Assembly: GCF_000807675.2 (NCBI RefSeq)
Contig: NZ_CP019962.1
Span: 2,542,001-2,606,000 of the forward strand
Length of the DNA stretch: 64,000 bases
Source: Eubacterium limosum
Lineage (GTDB): Bacteria > Bacillota > Clostridia > Eubacteriales > Eubacteriaceae
Direction: 5' to 3'
Numbering within the stretch: position 1 is the first letter of the stretch; each line of letters starts with the position of its first letter. The position numbers were made by a program, and so were the translations under genes. A model generated the notes under the pieces. The model searched no databases. It was not told the DNA's origin and saw nothing but the letters and a program-made list of their open reading frames with translations. Below are positions 39,982-48,506 of the stretch, in pieces.

Positions 39982-41181
39982 ATGAGTGAAAAAAAATATG
40001 GTGCCGGCGTGCAAATAGCCGCCCTGTCTGTCGCCCTGCTGATGTATACCACCAGCATGACCACCCCGGCCCTGGCCGAGATTGCCAAAGCTTTTCCGTC
40101 TGCTGCGCCGGAAACAGTCAAGCTGCTGTCCACCATACCGTCCTTAATGATGGTAATCTTTGCCCTGGTAGCCGGTAAGCTGACCCAGGTCATGAGTATT
40201 AAGAAGGTCATTACCATTTCCATGGTTCTGATTTTTGTGGGCGGGATTCCCTCTGCCTTTGTGGGCGATCTGAATTTTATGATTGCCATGCGTGTGGTCT
40301 TTGGCGCAGGCTACGGAATGGTATTTCCCATGGCCTCTGCGGTTATCACCGATTTGTTTACGGGTACGCAGGCCAACAAGCTCATGGGCTTTAAGAGCGC
40401 TGTCGGCGCTGCTGCCGGAGTGGTATTTCAGTCCCTCGGCGGGTTTTTGGCGGCCTACAACTGGCGCTTTTCCTTTTTCGGTTTTTTCCTGGTTATCCCC
40501 ATCGCGGTTTTAATCTGGTTTAAACTGCCGGATACCGGTGTTAAGAAAGCGGAGAAAGCTGCTGACGGCTCAACGGTCCAGGAGAAGAAGCTGACCACCA
40601 TGACCTATGTGCTGGCACTGCTCTGTGCGCTGCTGAACATTATGCAGTTCAGCTTTATGACCAATGTGGCCATGGTCATGAGCGCGGACAAGCTCGGTGA
40701 CGCCGGGCAGGCCTCCTTTGTGCTCAGCACCTTTACAGCGGGCTCCTTTGTCATTGGAATGCTTTATGGCTCCATGTCCAAATTCCTGAAGCAGTATGCC
40801 GCATCCTTTGGCGCACTGTGTGTGGGCGTCGCCTTTGTGATTCTGATCATGGCGCCCAGCTACCCGGTGATGCTGGTGGCCGCGGTGATCTTCGGCATTG
40901 GCTTCGGAACCTTTAACCCGGCCATTACCATGGCGGTTGCCGGGTCGGCAGCCAGTCCCAAATACGCCGCCCTGGCCATCTCGGTTTACACCTGCGGCAC
41001 AGGCATCGGCCAGTTCCTGTCACCCTATATCCTGAAGTTTATCCGCGGTCTTTTCGGAATGACCTCGGCCCGGGCCGACTGGCAGATTGCGGCTGTCTGC
41101 CTGATTGCCGGCAGCGTTATCTCAGCCATTGTTATTTTTGCCGCCAGCAAGAAAAAATCCGACGCGCCGCAGCTTCAATAG
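39982..41181 (+). CDS. MFS transporter
   Basis: 399 residues with about twelve membrane helices. The first helices carry MYTTSMTTPALAEIAKAFP and the loop-2/3 region is VAGKLTQVMSIKKV. This is a major-facilitator protein; several loops (GVKKAEKAADGSTVQEKK) are short and charged. It is encoded with an SSS symporter and divergent from the UroD genes, so it may import the methylated substrate or export its demethylated product. GAGGAGAC sets the start; the longer in-frame start has no ribosome site. Confidence 0.88.
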   Translation: MSEKKYGAGVQIAALSVALLMYTTSMTTPALAEIAKAFPSAAPETVKLLSTIPSLMMVIFALVAGKLTQVMSIKKVITISMVLIFVGGIPSAFVGDLNFMIAMRVVFGAGYGMVFPMASAVITDLFTGTQANKLMGFKSAVGAAAGVVFQSLGGFLAAYNWRFSFFGFFLVIPIAVLIWFKLPDTGVKKAEKAADGSTVQEKKLTTMTYVLALLCALLNIMQFSFMTNVAMVMSADKLGDAGQASFVLSTFTAGSFVIGMLYGSMSKFLKQYAASFGALCVGVAFVILIMAPSYPVMLVAAVIFGIGFGTFNPAITMAVAGSAASPKYAALAISVYTCGTGIGQFLSPYILKFIRGLFGMTSARADWQIAAVCLIAGSVISAIVIFAASKKKSDAPQLQ

Positions 41182-41217
41182 AAGTGCTGCATACAGCTCA
41201 TATGCATAGAGGAAGGC

Positions 41218-42690
41218 ATGATGAATATTTCCTTTGCGATCATTATCGTTTATATGGCCCTGCTGATTGGGATTTCCCTGCTGTCCGGCAGATTGTCGTC
41301 GGCCAAGGGCGGTTCCAGCAGCTTTCTGCTGGCAGGCAATCGTCTGCCCACCCTTTTGGTAGCTGCCATGGTGGCAGGTACCGCCATCGGCGGCACTGGT
41401 ACCATTGGCATCGCCGAAAGTGCTTACACCAATGGCCTTTCAGCCGTCTGGTACAATATTGCCTGGACCATTGGAATTCTGGCTTTTGCCTTTCTCATGT
41501 GTAAAAAGCTGCGCCGCACTGGCGTCAGCACCACCAGCCAGATATTCATCCGCCTGTTTAACCGCTTTGACGGCATTGTGTCCAGCGTCATTCAGGTGGT
41601 GGTAGCCTTTGGTATCAACGCCCTGCAGGCCATTGCAGGCGGCGCGATTCTGACGGCGCTGCTGCCCCAGTACTTTAACATGACAAACGGGGTCATTATC
41701 TCGGCCCTGGTGTTTACAGCCATTGCCCTCTTTGGGGGCTATATGGGCGCAACGCTGACCAATGTCATCAATGTAGTCATGATTTATCTGGGAGTGATCG
41801 CAGGCTTTATCGCGGCACTGAACAGCGGTGGCGGCTGGGAGCACATTACCCTGAGCCTTCCCCAGGGCAGCCAGTGGTTCAGCCTGTTTGAGGGTGTGGG
41901 CCCGGTGATCATCGTGGGATGGGTGGTCTCGATGGTCATCCAGTCCCCGCCCAACCAGGGCCTGATCCAGGCCACGGCGGCAGGCAGAAGTGAGAAGGCC
42001 GCCAGGTATGGAACCATCATCGCTGCTGTCCTGATCGTCCCCATTGGTTTCCTGTGCGCCTTTATCGGGATCATGGCTGCGGCCACGCTCCCGGAGCTGG
42101 AAAGCGCAAGCCTTGCCTTTCCCATGCTCATGTCTAACCTGAACCCCTGGGTCGCGGGATTTACCCTTGCCGGCCTCTGGGCAGCTGATGTCTCCACAGC
42201 CACCTCCTGCATGATGGGGCTGGCGACCGTGGCGACCAAGGATATTATCGTGCGCCAGATCAGGCCGGATATGGACGACCGCACCCAGCTGCTGATGTCC
42301 AAGGCCATCATTGTGATTTTTGGCGTGCTGGGGGCCTTTGCGGCGCTGAATATCCGCTCCATTCTGGGCTTTATGATGCAGCTTATTGTGGTCTACACGC
42401 CTTACTGCTTTATTCTCCTGTCGGCCATCTACTGTCCCAGGCTGCTGAGAAAGAGCACCTGCACCGCCACTGTGGTAGTGAATCTGCTCATTATGGTGCT
42501 GTGGCTGCTGTTCCCGGCAGTGCACATTGTGCCGGATATGATTTACCTGTGCCTGCCCGCCACCCTGGCCACCATGGGCCTGTGCACAGCCGTTGACAAG
42601 CGTGCCGTGGATGTGGATAAGCTGTTCCGCCCCGAGAAACTGCCTGAAGCCCGGAAAGCGGTTCCTGTCCCTGCACCAGAGGAAGTATAG
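41218..42690 (+). CDS. Sodium:solute symporter (SSS family)
   Basis: 490 residues with about thirteen hydrophobic segments. SSS hallmarks are LLAGNRLPTLLVAAMVAGTAIGGTGTIGIAESAY near the N-terminus, and the later VSMVIQSPPNQGLIQATAAGRSEKAARYGTIIAA and LAGLWAADVSTATSCMMGLATVATKD. It probably imports an organic solute such as a betaine or carboxylate with sodium. AGGAAGGC precedes the start. It follows the MFS gene by 36 bases and ends before a palindrome-type terminator. Confidence 0.9.
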   Translation: MMNISFAIIIVYMALLIGISLLSGRLSSAKGGSSSFLLAGNRLPTLLVAAMVAGTAIGGTGTIGIAESAYTNGLSAVWYNIAWTIGILAFAFLMCKKLRRTGVSTTSQIFIRLFNRFDGIVSSVIQVVVAFGINALQAIAGGAILTALLPQYFNMTNGVIISALVFTAIALFGGYMGATLTNVINVVMIYLGVIAGFIAALNSGGGWEHITLSLPQGSQWFSLFEGVGPVIIVGWVVSMVIQSPPNQGLIQATAAGRSEKAARYGTIIAAVLIVPIGFLCAFIGIMAAATLPELESASLAFPMLMSNLNPWVAGFTLAGLWAADVSTATSCMMGLATVATKDIIVRQIRPDMDDRTQLLMSKAIIVIFGVLGAFAALNIRSILGFMMQLIVVYTPYCFILLSAIYCPRLLRKSTCTATVVVNLLIMVLWLLFPAVHIVPDMIYLCLPATLATMGLCTAVDKRAVDVDKLFRPEKLPEARKAVPVPAPEEV

Positions 42691-42710
42691 AGAAGAAGCT
42701 ATAAAAATCC

Positions 42711-42735
42711 AACCCGTATCGTGGCGATACGGGTT
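42711..42735. repeat. Dispersed palindrome copy 12
   Basis: AACCCGTATCG-TGG-CGATACGGGTT, 20 bases after the symporter stop. It is followed by GGGTGCTG rather than a T-run. Confidence 0.9.
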
Positions 42736-43116
42736 GGGTGCTGTTCGTTTCTTCTCAATAGGTTAATTAGATTTGACCGCTAGTGTTCGTGGAATGAAGA
42801 GCACCCCATTCCCGGGCCAAGATTGGCCGTGCCAGTGCCACAAGGTTGGTATCCCTGTTCGGTCAGTACATCATCATTCATACTCAGAAGCAATGACGCC
42901 CCAGAGGCGTTTTTTTGATGCTTCAAATCACTGATGCGTTTGCCCGCGATTCTGAAAAGATTAAATTAAGCACAAAATTTTCCTTTCAGGGGCTTTTTTA
43001 GCTTTTTGGAAGTTTATTTTACTTAAAAGAGCCTGTTTTTGGCATTGGATGGCAGTTTTGCAAAAAGCAGGATTATTTTGGATGCGGTATCATAAGGTCA
43101 AGCTTAAAAAACAAAC
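42736..43116 (+). other. Gene-free stretch with possible small RNA
   Basis: No ORF with a ribosome site is seen. The first part is rich in short inverted repeats (for example GGGCCAAGATTGGCC near 42815) and ends in a terminator-like ACGCC/GGCGT hairpin with a T-run (42896-42917), so a small RNA is possible. The rest, up to the antirepressor gene, is AT-rich and featureless. Confidence 0.4.
42896..42917 (+). terminator. Terminator-like hairpin
   Basis: ACGCC-CCAGA-GGCGT followed by seven T. No gene ends just upstream, so it would end either read-through from the symporter operon or a small RNA. Confidence 0.6.
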
Positions 43117-43130
43117 GAACACCGGTGTTC
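43117..43130. promoter_or_regulatory. Perfect 14-bp palindrome before antirepressor gene
   Basis: GAACACCGGTGTTC lies 16 bases before the antirepressor start codon, abutting its AAAGGAAC ribosome site. It resembles a LexA half-site pair (GAAC...GTTC) but with six rather than four bases between, so a dedicated phage-type repressor is more likely. Confidence 0.5.
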
Positions 43131-43146
43131 CGAAAGGAACTTTACA

Positions 43147-44007
43147 ATGCAGAATACAAACAGAACCCAAACCGCCGAAAGCCGCCTGATTCAGAAGGTT
43201 TTTGAGAGTGAGGAATTTGCGCGCGTGCGCACCCTGGTGAGCCCGGGCGAAGATCAGGAACTTTCGCCGACGGTCTATTTTGTGGCCAAGGACGTCTGCG
43301 ACGCCATGGACTACCAGAACCACCGACAGGCCGTCAAGCGCCATGTGGAGCCCGAGGACGTGCTGAGCCGCGGGGTTACTGACAAATACGGCCGCCGACG
43401 CAGGACGCTGGTGATCAACGAGAGCGGCCTCTTTGCCCTCATTCTGGCCAGCCGACAGGACAAGGCCCGCCGTTTCCGCCACTATGTGACCAGCGTGATC
43501 CTGCCCGCCATCCTCCACTACGGCGCCTATATTGACCCCGGGCAGCTGGAAGCCCTGAAAAAGGATCCCCGGGGCATCGAGATTCTGGCCCAAAACCTTG
43601 AGCGCATGTTCCGCCGCTGTGACGTCATGGAATACCAGATGAAAAAAGCCCAGACCGATTACCAGAGAATTCTGCCCGACGCCCTGTTCGGCCAGACCAT
43701 ACAGGTGTCTGAGGACTGTATCAGCGTGGGGGCCATGGCCAAGCTCATTTTTCGGGGGCACAAGAAGAGCATGGGGCAGAACCGTCTGTACGCCTGGCTG
43801 AGGGAGCAGGGCTACCTGTGCCGCCACTCCTGTTTCTGGAACCAGCCCACCCAGAAAGCAATGGAGCTGGGCGTGCTCGTCCTGCGGGAAAACAGCATCC
43901 GGGACAGGCATGGGCGCTGGCATCTTTACCAGAAGCCCATGGTGACCCCGAAGGGACAGCGCTATTTCGCGGAGCAGCTGTGTTCGGCAGACAGGGAGAA
44001 TGAATGA
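43147..44007 (+). CDS. Phage antirepressor-like protein (BRO-N and ANT domains)
   Basis: 286 residues. The N-terminal BRO domain (about 20-125) includes TVYFVAKDVCDAMDYQNHRQAVKRHVEPEDV and LVINESGLFALILASRQDKARRFRHYVTSVILPAI. The C-terminal antirepressor DNA-binding domain (about 190-280) includes SVGAMAKLIF...MGQNRLYAWLREQGYLCRH and VTPKGQRYFAEQL. Such proteins occur in temperate phages. It heads a four-gene cassette and overlaps the next gene by 4 bases. Confidence 0.88.
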   Translation: MQNTNRTQTAESRLIQKVFESEEFARVRTLVSPGEDQELSPTVYFVAKDVCDAMDYQNHRQAVKRHVEPEDVLSRGVTDKYGRRRRTLVINESGLFALILASRQDKARRFRHYVTSVILPAILHYGAYIDPGQLEALKKDPRGIEILAQNLERMFRRCDVMEYQMKKAQTDYQRILPDALFGQTIQVSEDCISVGAMAKLIFRGHKKSMGQNRLYAWLREQGYLCRHSCFWNQPTQKAMELGVLVLRENSIRDRHGRWHLYQKPMVTPKGQRYFAEQLCSADRENE

Positions 44008-44618
44008 TGAACTACCTGACCGAGCTTCTGGCCTTTTACCGGTGGATGGGGGAGCACCGGCTCACCCCGCTCCTCCAGGCCTACTGGCATCTGCTCATGT
44101 ATTACAACAACAAGGCCGCCATTCTGGCAGAGGACGGACACTGGTACTGGCCTGTGACCTTCCGGGTGGCCAACTCGGTGGTGGGCCAGGCCCTGGGCCT
44201 TAAAGACCGGTTCAAAATCAATCACCAGCGCAAGCACCTGGTTAAGCACAGCCGCATCGACTATACCCCGCACACGGGGCAGGAGGCTGGTGATTACCGC
44301 CTGATCCCCTTTGATCCGGGCCTTGCCCAGATCTGGGTGAGGGCGGAAAAGAGTGGCGTCCGCACCATGGTGTGGACGCAGACCCGCACCGGGGGCGCAC
44401 CAGAGGCTGCACCATTCATAAATACTGTAAATCATAAACCGTCTTCTCTATATGGTTCTACTCAGGGGGGCGGCAGCGATAACATCATGGGCTTCAATCT
44501 CCTGCCCCCGCTGACCGATGAGGAGAAGGCAGCTGTCCGGGCAGAATATCCCGATAACGACGTGGCCCGCTTTAACGCTGAGTGGGCCTTGAGAGAAAAG
44601 AAAGGAGGGCTGGTATGA
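44004..44618 (+). CDS. Phage-type replication-like protein (hypothetical)
   Basis: 204 residues, cytosolic. The N-terminal half (LLAFYRWMGEHRLTPLLQAYWHLLMYYNNKAA...FRVANSVVGQALGLKDRFKINHQRKHLVKHSRIDY) reads like the winged-helix N-terminus of phage replisome organisers and DnaD-like replication proteins. The C-terminal half is low-complexity and linker-like. The function is inferred from fold-like pattern and context only. It overlaps both neighbours by 4 bases. Confidence 0.65.
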   Translation: MMNYLTELLAFYRWMGEHRLTPLLQAYWHLLMYYNNKAAILAEDGHWYWPVTFRVANSVVGQALGLKDRFKINHQRKHLVKHSRIDYTPHTGQEAGDYRLIPFDPGLAQIWVRAEKSGVRTMVWTQTRTGGAPEAAPFINTVNHKPSSLYGSTQGGGSDNIMGFNLLPPLTDEEKAAVRAEYPDNDVARFNAEWALREKKGGLV

Positions 44619-44812
44619 ACCGTTTAGGCAGCGGCAGGGCAATCCTGCGAAGAAAGCGCCCCTATACTGTCCAGGCAGACGGTACGCTGGAGCTGGAGCT
44701 CTGGGCAAGAGACGACGAGGAGGCAGAGGACGCGTTTAACGAATACTGCGAGGCAGTCCAGTACCATCACCCCGAGCTGGTGCTCACCCTGCGCAGTATC
44801 CGTGAGGACTGA
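44615..44812 (+). CDS. Small hypothetical protein of phage-like cassette
   Basis: 65 residues, MNRLGSGRAILRRKRPY..., with a basic N-terminus and an acidic helical C-terminus (DDEEAEDAFNEYCEAVQ). AAAGGAGGG precedes the ATG, which overlaps the previous stop. I do not recognise a family. A longer frame starts inside the previous gene without a ribosome site. Confidence 0.65.
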   Translation: MNRLGSGRAILRRKRPYTVQADGTLELELWARDDEEAEDAFNEYCEAVQYHHPELVLTLRSIRED

Positions 44813-44826
44813 GAAAGGAGCTGTGA

Positions 44827-45423
44827 TTGGAGGGCCAAAATTACGAGTTGATCAACACCTGGGCCGCAGAGGCCAAAAGGGGGGACAAGCGTGCTGCGGA
44901 GCTGCTGCTCCAGAGCTTCCGGCCCCTTATCCTGAAGATGGCTGGCAGCTGTTCTGAGGACGGCGGATTTGAGGACGCTTACCAGGACGGCACAGCCGCC
45001 TTTCTGGAGGCCGTGCGGCGCTACGATCCGGAGAAGAACCACCTGTTTCCGGGCTATATCCGGAGCTGTCTGGATTTTTATTTCAGGAAACGGCGGGAGG
45101 GCCGCTTTGACCGGTCGGTGAGCGCGGTGGTATCGCTGGACGCCCCGGCGGACGAGAATGGCAGCCCTCTGGGGCAGCTGGTGCCCGACCCCAACCAGCC
45201 CGTCCAGGCCTACCACGAGGAGAACGACCGGAAAAGGCGGCTTGAAAAACTGGACTGGGCGCTTAAACAGCTGCCCGGCGACCAGCGCAGGGCCATCACG
45301 GCCTATTACCTGAAAGGCCAGAGCCAGAAGGCCATCGCGGCAGACTGCCAGCTCAGCGCCTCGGCGGTTAAAATGCGGATACACCGTGGCCTGCGGCGTC
45401 TCAGGGCGCTGATGGAGGATTAG
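44827..45423 (+). CDS. Sigma-70 family RNA polymerase sigma factor (phage-like)
   Basis: 198 residues from a TTG start placed 6 bases after AAAGGAG. Region 2 (about 20-95) reads LINTWAAEAKRGDKRAAELLLQSFRPLILKMAG...FEDAYQDGTAAFLEAVRRYDPEKNHLFPGYIRSCLDFYFRKRR. Region 4 (about 140-195) reads LDWALKQLPGDQRRAITAYYLKGQSQKAIAADCQLSASAVKMRIHRGLRRLRA. Close to ECF/phage late sigma factors in size. As the last gene of the antirepressor cassette it may direct expression of genes elsewhere. A strong terminator follows. Confidence 0.85.
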   Translation: MEGQNYELINTWAAEAKRGDKRAAELLLQSFRPLILKMAGSCSEDGGFEDAYQDGTAAFLEAVRRYDPEKNHLFPGYIRSCLDFYFRKRREGRFDRSVSAVVSLDAPADENGSPLGQLVPDPNQPVQAYHEENDRKRRLEKLDWALKQLPGDQRRAITAYYLKGQSQKAIAADCQLSASAVKMRIHRGLRRLRALMED

Positions 45424-45424
45424 A

Positions 45425-45456
45425 AAAGGGAGAACTGCCTGTGCAGTTCTCCCTTT
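45425..45456. terminator. Convergent terminator, perfect 13-bp stem
   Basis: AAAGGGAGAACTG/CAGTTCTCCCTTT with a 6-base loop. It lies between the sigma factor gene and the convergent sigma-54 activator gene, whose stop codon it touches. Confidence 0.85.
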
Positions 45457-46861
45457 AGTCGTCCGGGGTGTCCTCCCCGCGGATATATTTCTGGATCAGC
45501 CGGTTGGCGGTGGACTGGCTGACGCCGATGACCTCGGCCAGCTTGCGGCTGGATTTGTACTTGGTGTAGACCTCGTTCACAAGATCGCGCTTGATCTCCT
45601 CGAGGTTGTAGGTCTTTTTTTGCGCAGGGCCGGCCGGCACCTCGCCCTCCTCGCGCAGGTATTCCCAGAACAGCTCCTCCTCCAGGATCATGTGCTCGGA
45701 GTAGACCACCAGGCGCTCAATGGCGTTTTTGAGCTGGCGGATATTGCCCGGCCAGTCATAGTCGCTGATGAGGTACATCATCTTTTTGTCAAAGAGCTTG
45801 CTGGTGCCGTATTTCTGGTTGTTCTTTTTCAGAAAATAGTTGGCCAGCAGGATAATATCCTCCTTGCGCTCCCGCAGGGGCGGAATGGTTACCTTGATGA
45901 TATTCAGGCGCCAGTAGAGGTCGGAGCGGAACTTCTTCTGTTTGATGAGCTCGATGAGGTTCTGGTTGGTGGCGGCAGTGATGCGTACATCCACATGCTG
46001 GAAAGCGTTGCCCCCCACAGGGATATAACGCTTATTCTCCAGCACATCCAAAATTTTGGCCTGGAGCGGCAGAGACAGCTCGCCGATCTCGTCCAGGAAG
46101 AGGGTGCCGCCGTCGGCGTTCTTGATGAGCCCGGTCCGCCCTTTGGGGTCGGCGCCGGTAAAGGCCCCCGGGACATAGCCGAAAAGCTCGCTTTCCAGCA
46201 GGTTTTCGGGGATCGCGGCGCAGTTGATGGCAAAAAAGGGCTTGTCCCGGCGCAGGCTGTGCCTGTGGAGGGTCTCGGCCAGGAAGCTTTTGCCCGTACC
46301 CGATTCGCCCAGGATCAGCACGTTCAGATCCACGTTCACAGCTTTCTCCAGCTTTTTCAGGCAGGCCTTAAAGGCCTCGCCTCTGCCGATAACCTCGTCG
46401 GAGAAATCCGAGTCTGAGGAGACAATGGACTTTTCACTGGTGCGGTAGGAGAGGTCTGTGCGGGTTACATAGTCCATGGCCGTGGAGATAACCAGCTCGA
46501 TCTCACCGTCTGCGTCAAACACCGGGATATTGACGGACATCAGGCTCTTGTGGGTGATGTAGTACATGTTCTCCGTGACAATGGGGCACTTCTTTTCCAT
46601 GACTTCGGCAAAACTGTGGGGCTCCCAGATACCGCGCTTGATCTCGCCGCTGGCCTTGCCCACCAGTTCCTCGGGCTGGAGGCCGTGGTAGCGCATGGAG
46701 GAGGGATTCACATAGACCACCCGTCCGTCCTTGTCATTCACAAAGATTTCCGCAAAGGCGTTCTCCACAATTTTGAGGAGCAGCTCCTGGGGCAGCTGGC
46801 GCAAATAAGCTTCGTATTCTGGGGTATGTTCGATTTTATCAATGGTAATCAAGTTTCTCAT
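45455..46861 (-). CDS. Sigma-54-dependent transcriptional activator with PAS domain
   Basis: 468 residues. A PAS domain (about 28-132), AAA+ domain (about 157-390) and Fis-type helix-turn-helix (about 425-462) are present. Walker A is GESGTGKS at 185-192, the sigma-54 contact loop GAFTGA is intact at 232-237, and Walker B is GGTLFLDEIGEL. It should activate RpoN promoters on a small-molecule or redox cue sensed by the PAS domain. The best target is the sigma-54 promoter at 49859-49873, ahead of the MFS-mttB pair encoded just upstream of this gene on the same strand. Confidence 0.92.
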   Translation of the reverse strand: MRNLITIDKIEHTPEYEAYLRQLPQELLLKIVENAFAEIFVNDKDGRVVYVNPSSMRYHGLQPEELVGKASGEIKRGIWEPHSFAEVMEKKCPIVTENMYYITHKSLMSVNIPVFDADGEIELVISTAMDYVTRTDLSYRTSEKSIVSSDSDFSDEVIGRGEAFKACLKKLEKAVNVDLNVLILGESGTGKSFLAETLHRHSLRRDKPFFAINCAAIPENLLESELFGYVPGAFTGADPKGRTGLIKNADGGTLFLDEIGELSLPLQAKILDVLENKRYIPVGGNAFQHVDVRITAATNQNLIELIKQKKFRSDLYWRLNIIKVTIPPLRERKEDIILLANYFLKKNNQKYGTSKLFDKKMMYLISDYDWPGNIRQLKNAIERLVVYSEHMILEEELFWEYLREEGEVPAGPAQKKTYNLEEIKRDLVNEVYTKYKSSRKLAEVIGVSQSTANRLIQKYIRGEDTPDD

Positions 46862-46920
46862 TCCGTTTCGTCTTTTCTTTCATTGTATAATAAAATGGGT
46901 AAAAAGGAAACCGTTAATTC

Positions 46921-46945
46921 AACCCGTATCGCCGCGATACGGGTT
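46921..46945. repeat. Dispersed palindrome copy 13
   Basis: AACCCGTATCG-CCG-CGATACGGGTT between the mttB terminator and the sigma-54 activator gene. Confidence 0.9.
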
Positions 46946-46954
46946 GAAAAACGG

Positions 46955-46990
46955 AAACGGCGCCACCTCATGCGAGGGAGCGCCGTTTTT
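46955..46990 (-). terminator. Terminator of MFS-mttB operon
   Basis: AAACGGCGC/GCGCCGTTT stem with an inner CCTC/GAGG stem; on the minus strand it is followed by TTTCCGTTTTT. It lies 32 bases past the mttB stop. Confidence 0.8.
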
Positions 46991-47021
46991 ACTTCATGGG
47001 GGGATAGTGGTTTACAGCCGG

Positions 47022-48479
47022 TTAAATATCATAGTCCAGGTTTACGAGCACCTCGTTCAGAATAGCGTCCTGGGCCTTGGTGGTTTCGGGGAGCTTGTAT
47101 TCTTCCAGACGGCGTTCGACCTCGGCGGCGGCGCGGCTTCTCAGGGTGCCCACCTGCTCGCGCATGGTAATGCCGGAGCCCTTGCGGTGGAACAGCTTGG
47201 AGAGGTAGTGCTCCTCGCGGTAAGCCTTGGGGGTTCTGCGCTGGATGTAGGAGCCTCTTGGCCCGACTTCCTTCATGAGGTCAAAGCATTCCCGGCCCTC
47301 GGAGAAGTTGATGCCCTGCTGGACACGCTTCAGGTAGAGCAGAACCTCCTCATCCAGGACGAATTTTTCAAAGCTGCCGTAGTTAAAGGAGCCCATGGTC
47401 CCAATGGCGTGGGTCAGCTGGTCCGAGCGGCCCAGAATGGGCGCCATGCCCGTCAGCATGGATTCGGCTCCGGCCTGGTAATCCACGTCGATGGCGTCTG
47501 AGTAGGCGCCGATGGTGCGGGCCGGCATGTTGTAGAAGCGGGCCATGCCGAGGGTTGCCATGGACAGCAGGAAGGATTCGCTGGCTCCGATGCTGAGCTG
47601 GACGCTGCGCATATCTGACGGCGCGCTCAGCGAGTTGTAGATAATGGGGTTGCCCGGGTTCAGCAGCTGAATGAGCACGGTCATGGCCAGAATGGACGCG
47701 TTGTCCTGGATAATGGTGCCGAGCAGGGTCGGCGGGGAGGTCACATTGGTCATGGAGCAGGTGCAGATGGTGATGGGCTGGTTGCCTGCGGCCGCGCCGA
47801 GGACATTTTCAAGACACTCGTAGTTGTTGGAGAGCGGTGAGAGGGGGCAGACTACCTCCAGCACCACGTATTTATCCCAGATGTCATAATAGCGTTTCAC
47901 GAGCTCGTAGCTTGCCAGAACCCCATCCCGAATTCGTCCAGTGCCCACATTGTGCGGGTTAGTCCGCAGAGCAGAGGCGATGGGCTTGTCCGAATATTTC
48001 AGCTGGATGGCATACTGCTTGAGAATCTTGTTCTCCTTGTCATTTCCCAGTCCTGGGTAGTCGATGCTGGAAGCCTTGGACATCTGCAGCACCTCGCTGG
48101 TCTGGGTCAGCTTGTGATATTTGATGGCGTCGTACACGTTAGCCTTGTGCACCGTATCGTCTGTCTCAATATAGGTGACCAGGCCCGCCGAGTTGGCCAT
48201 GACCGGGAAGGGATCCTCGCGGTCCGGCCCGATAAAGACAGAGCTGTTCCGGCCGTAGACCTCAAAGTTGCGGGGGACAGTTCCCAAAGCTTCGTTTACC
48301 ATGGCCTCTGACAGAAAGACCTTGTCGCCGTCAACCCGGGCGCCGTTTTTGCGGAAGACCTCCAGCACCTCCTCGTGCTCAAAGGCCACGCCGATTTCAT
48401 CCAGCACCCGCAAAGACATGGCGTGAATGTGTTCAACCTCTTTTTCCGAAATGAAACAATCCTGAATATCTCTTAACAT
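47022..48479 (-). CDS. MttB-family (non-pyrrolysine) methyltransferase
   Basis: 485 residues of the trimethylamine methyltransferase superfamily. No in-frame TAG interrupts it, so it is a non-pyrrolysine member like the glycine betaine, proline betaine or carnitine demethylases of acetogens. Landmarks include MSLRVLDEIGVAFEHEEVLEVFRKNGARVDGDKVFL, YIETDDTVHKANVYD and YNSLSAPSDMRSVQLSIGASESFLLS. It would transfer a methyl group from a quaternary amine to a corrinoid protein; none is encoded in this window. It is encoded behind an MFS transporter whose reading frame is broken. Confidence 0.88.
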   Translation of the reverse strand: MLRDIQDCFISEKEVEHIHAMSLRVLDEIGVAFEHEEVLEVFRKNGARVDGDKVFLSEAMVNEALGTVPRNFEVYGRNSSVFIGPDREDPFPVMANSAGLVTYIETDDTVHKANVYDAIKYHKLTQTSEVLQMSKASSIDYPGLGNDKENKILKQYAIQLKYSDKPIASALRTNPHNVGTGRIRDGVLASYELVKRYYDIWDKYVVLEVVCPLSPLSNNYECLENVLGAAAGNQPITICTCSMTNVTSPPTLLGTIIQDNASILAMTVLIQLLNPGNPIIYNSLSAPSDMRSVQLSIGASESFLLSMATLGMARFYNMPARTIGAYSDAIDVDYQAGAESMLTGMAPILGRSDQLTHAIGTMGSFNYGSFEKFVLDEEVLLYLKRVQQGINFSEGRECFDLMKEVGPRGSYIQRRTPKAYREEHYLSKLFHRKGSGITMREQVGTLRSRAAAEVERRLEEYKLPETTKAQDAILNEVLVNLDYDI

Positions 48480-48506
48480 TTTTTCTCCTCCTGAATGTTT
48501 TTTGTT

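Noticed and set aside
43117-43130. LexA (SOS) box
   Set aside because: GAAC and GTTC are separated by six bases instead of the four of the Gram-positive LexA site.
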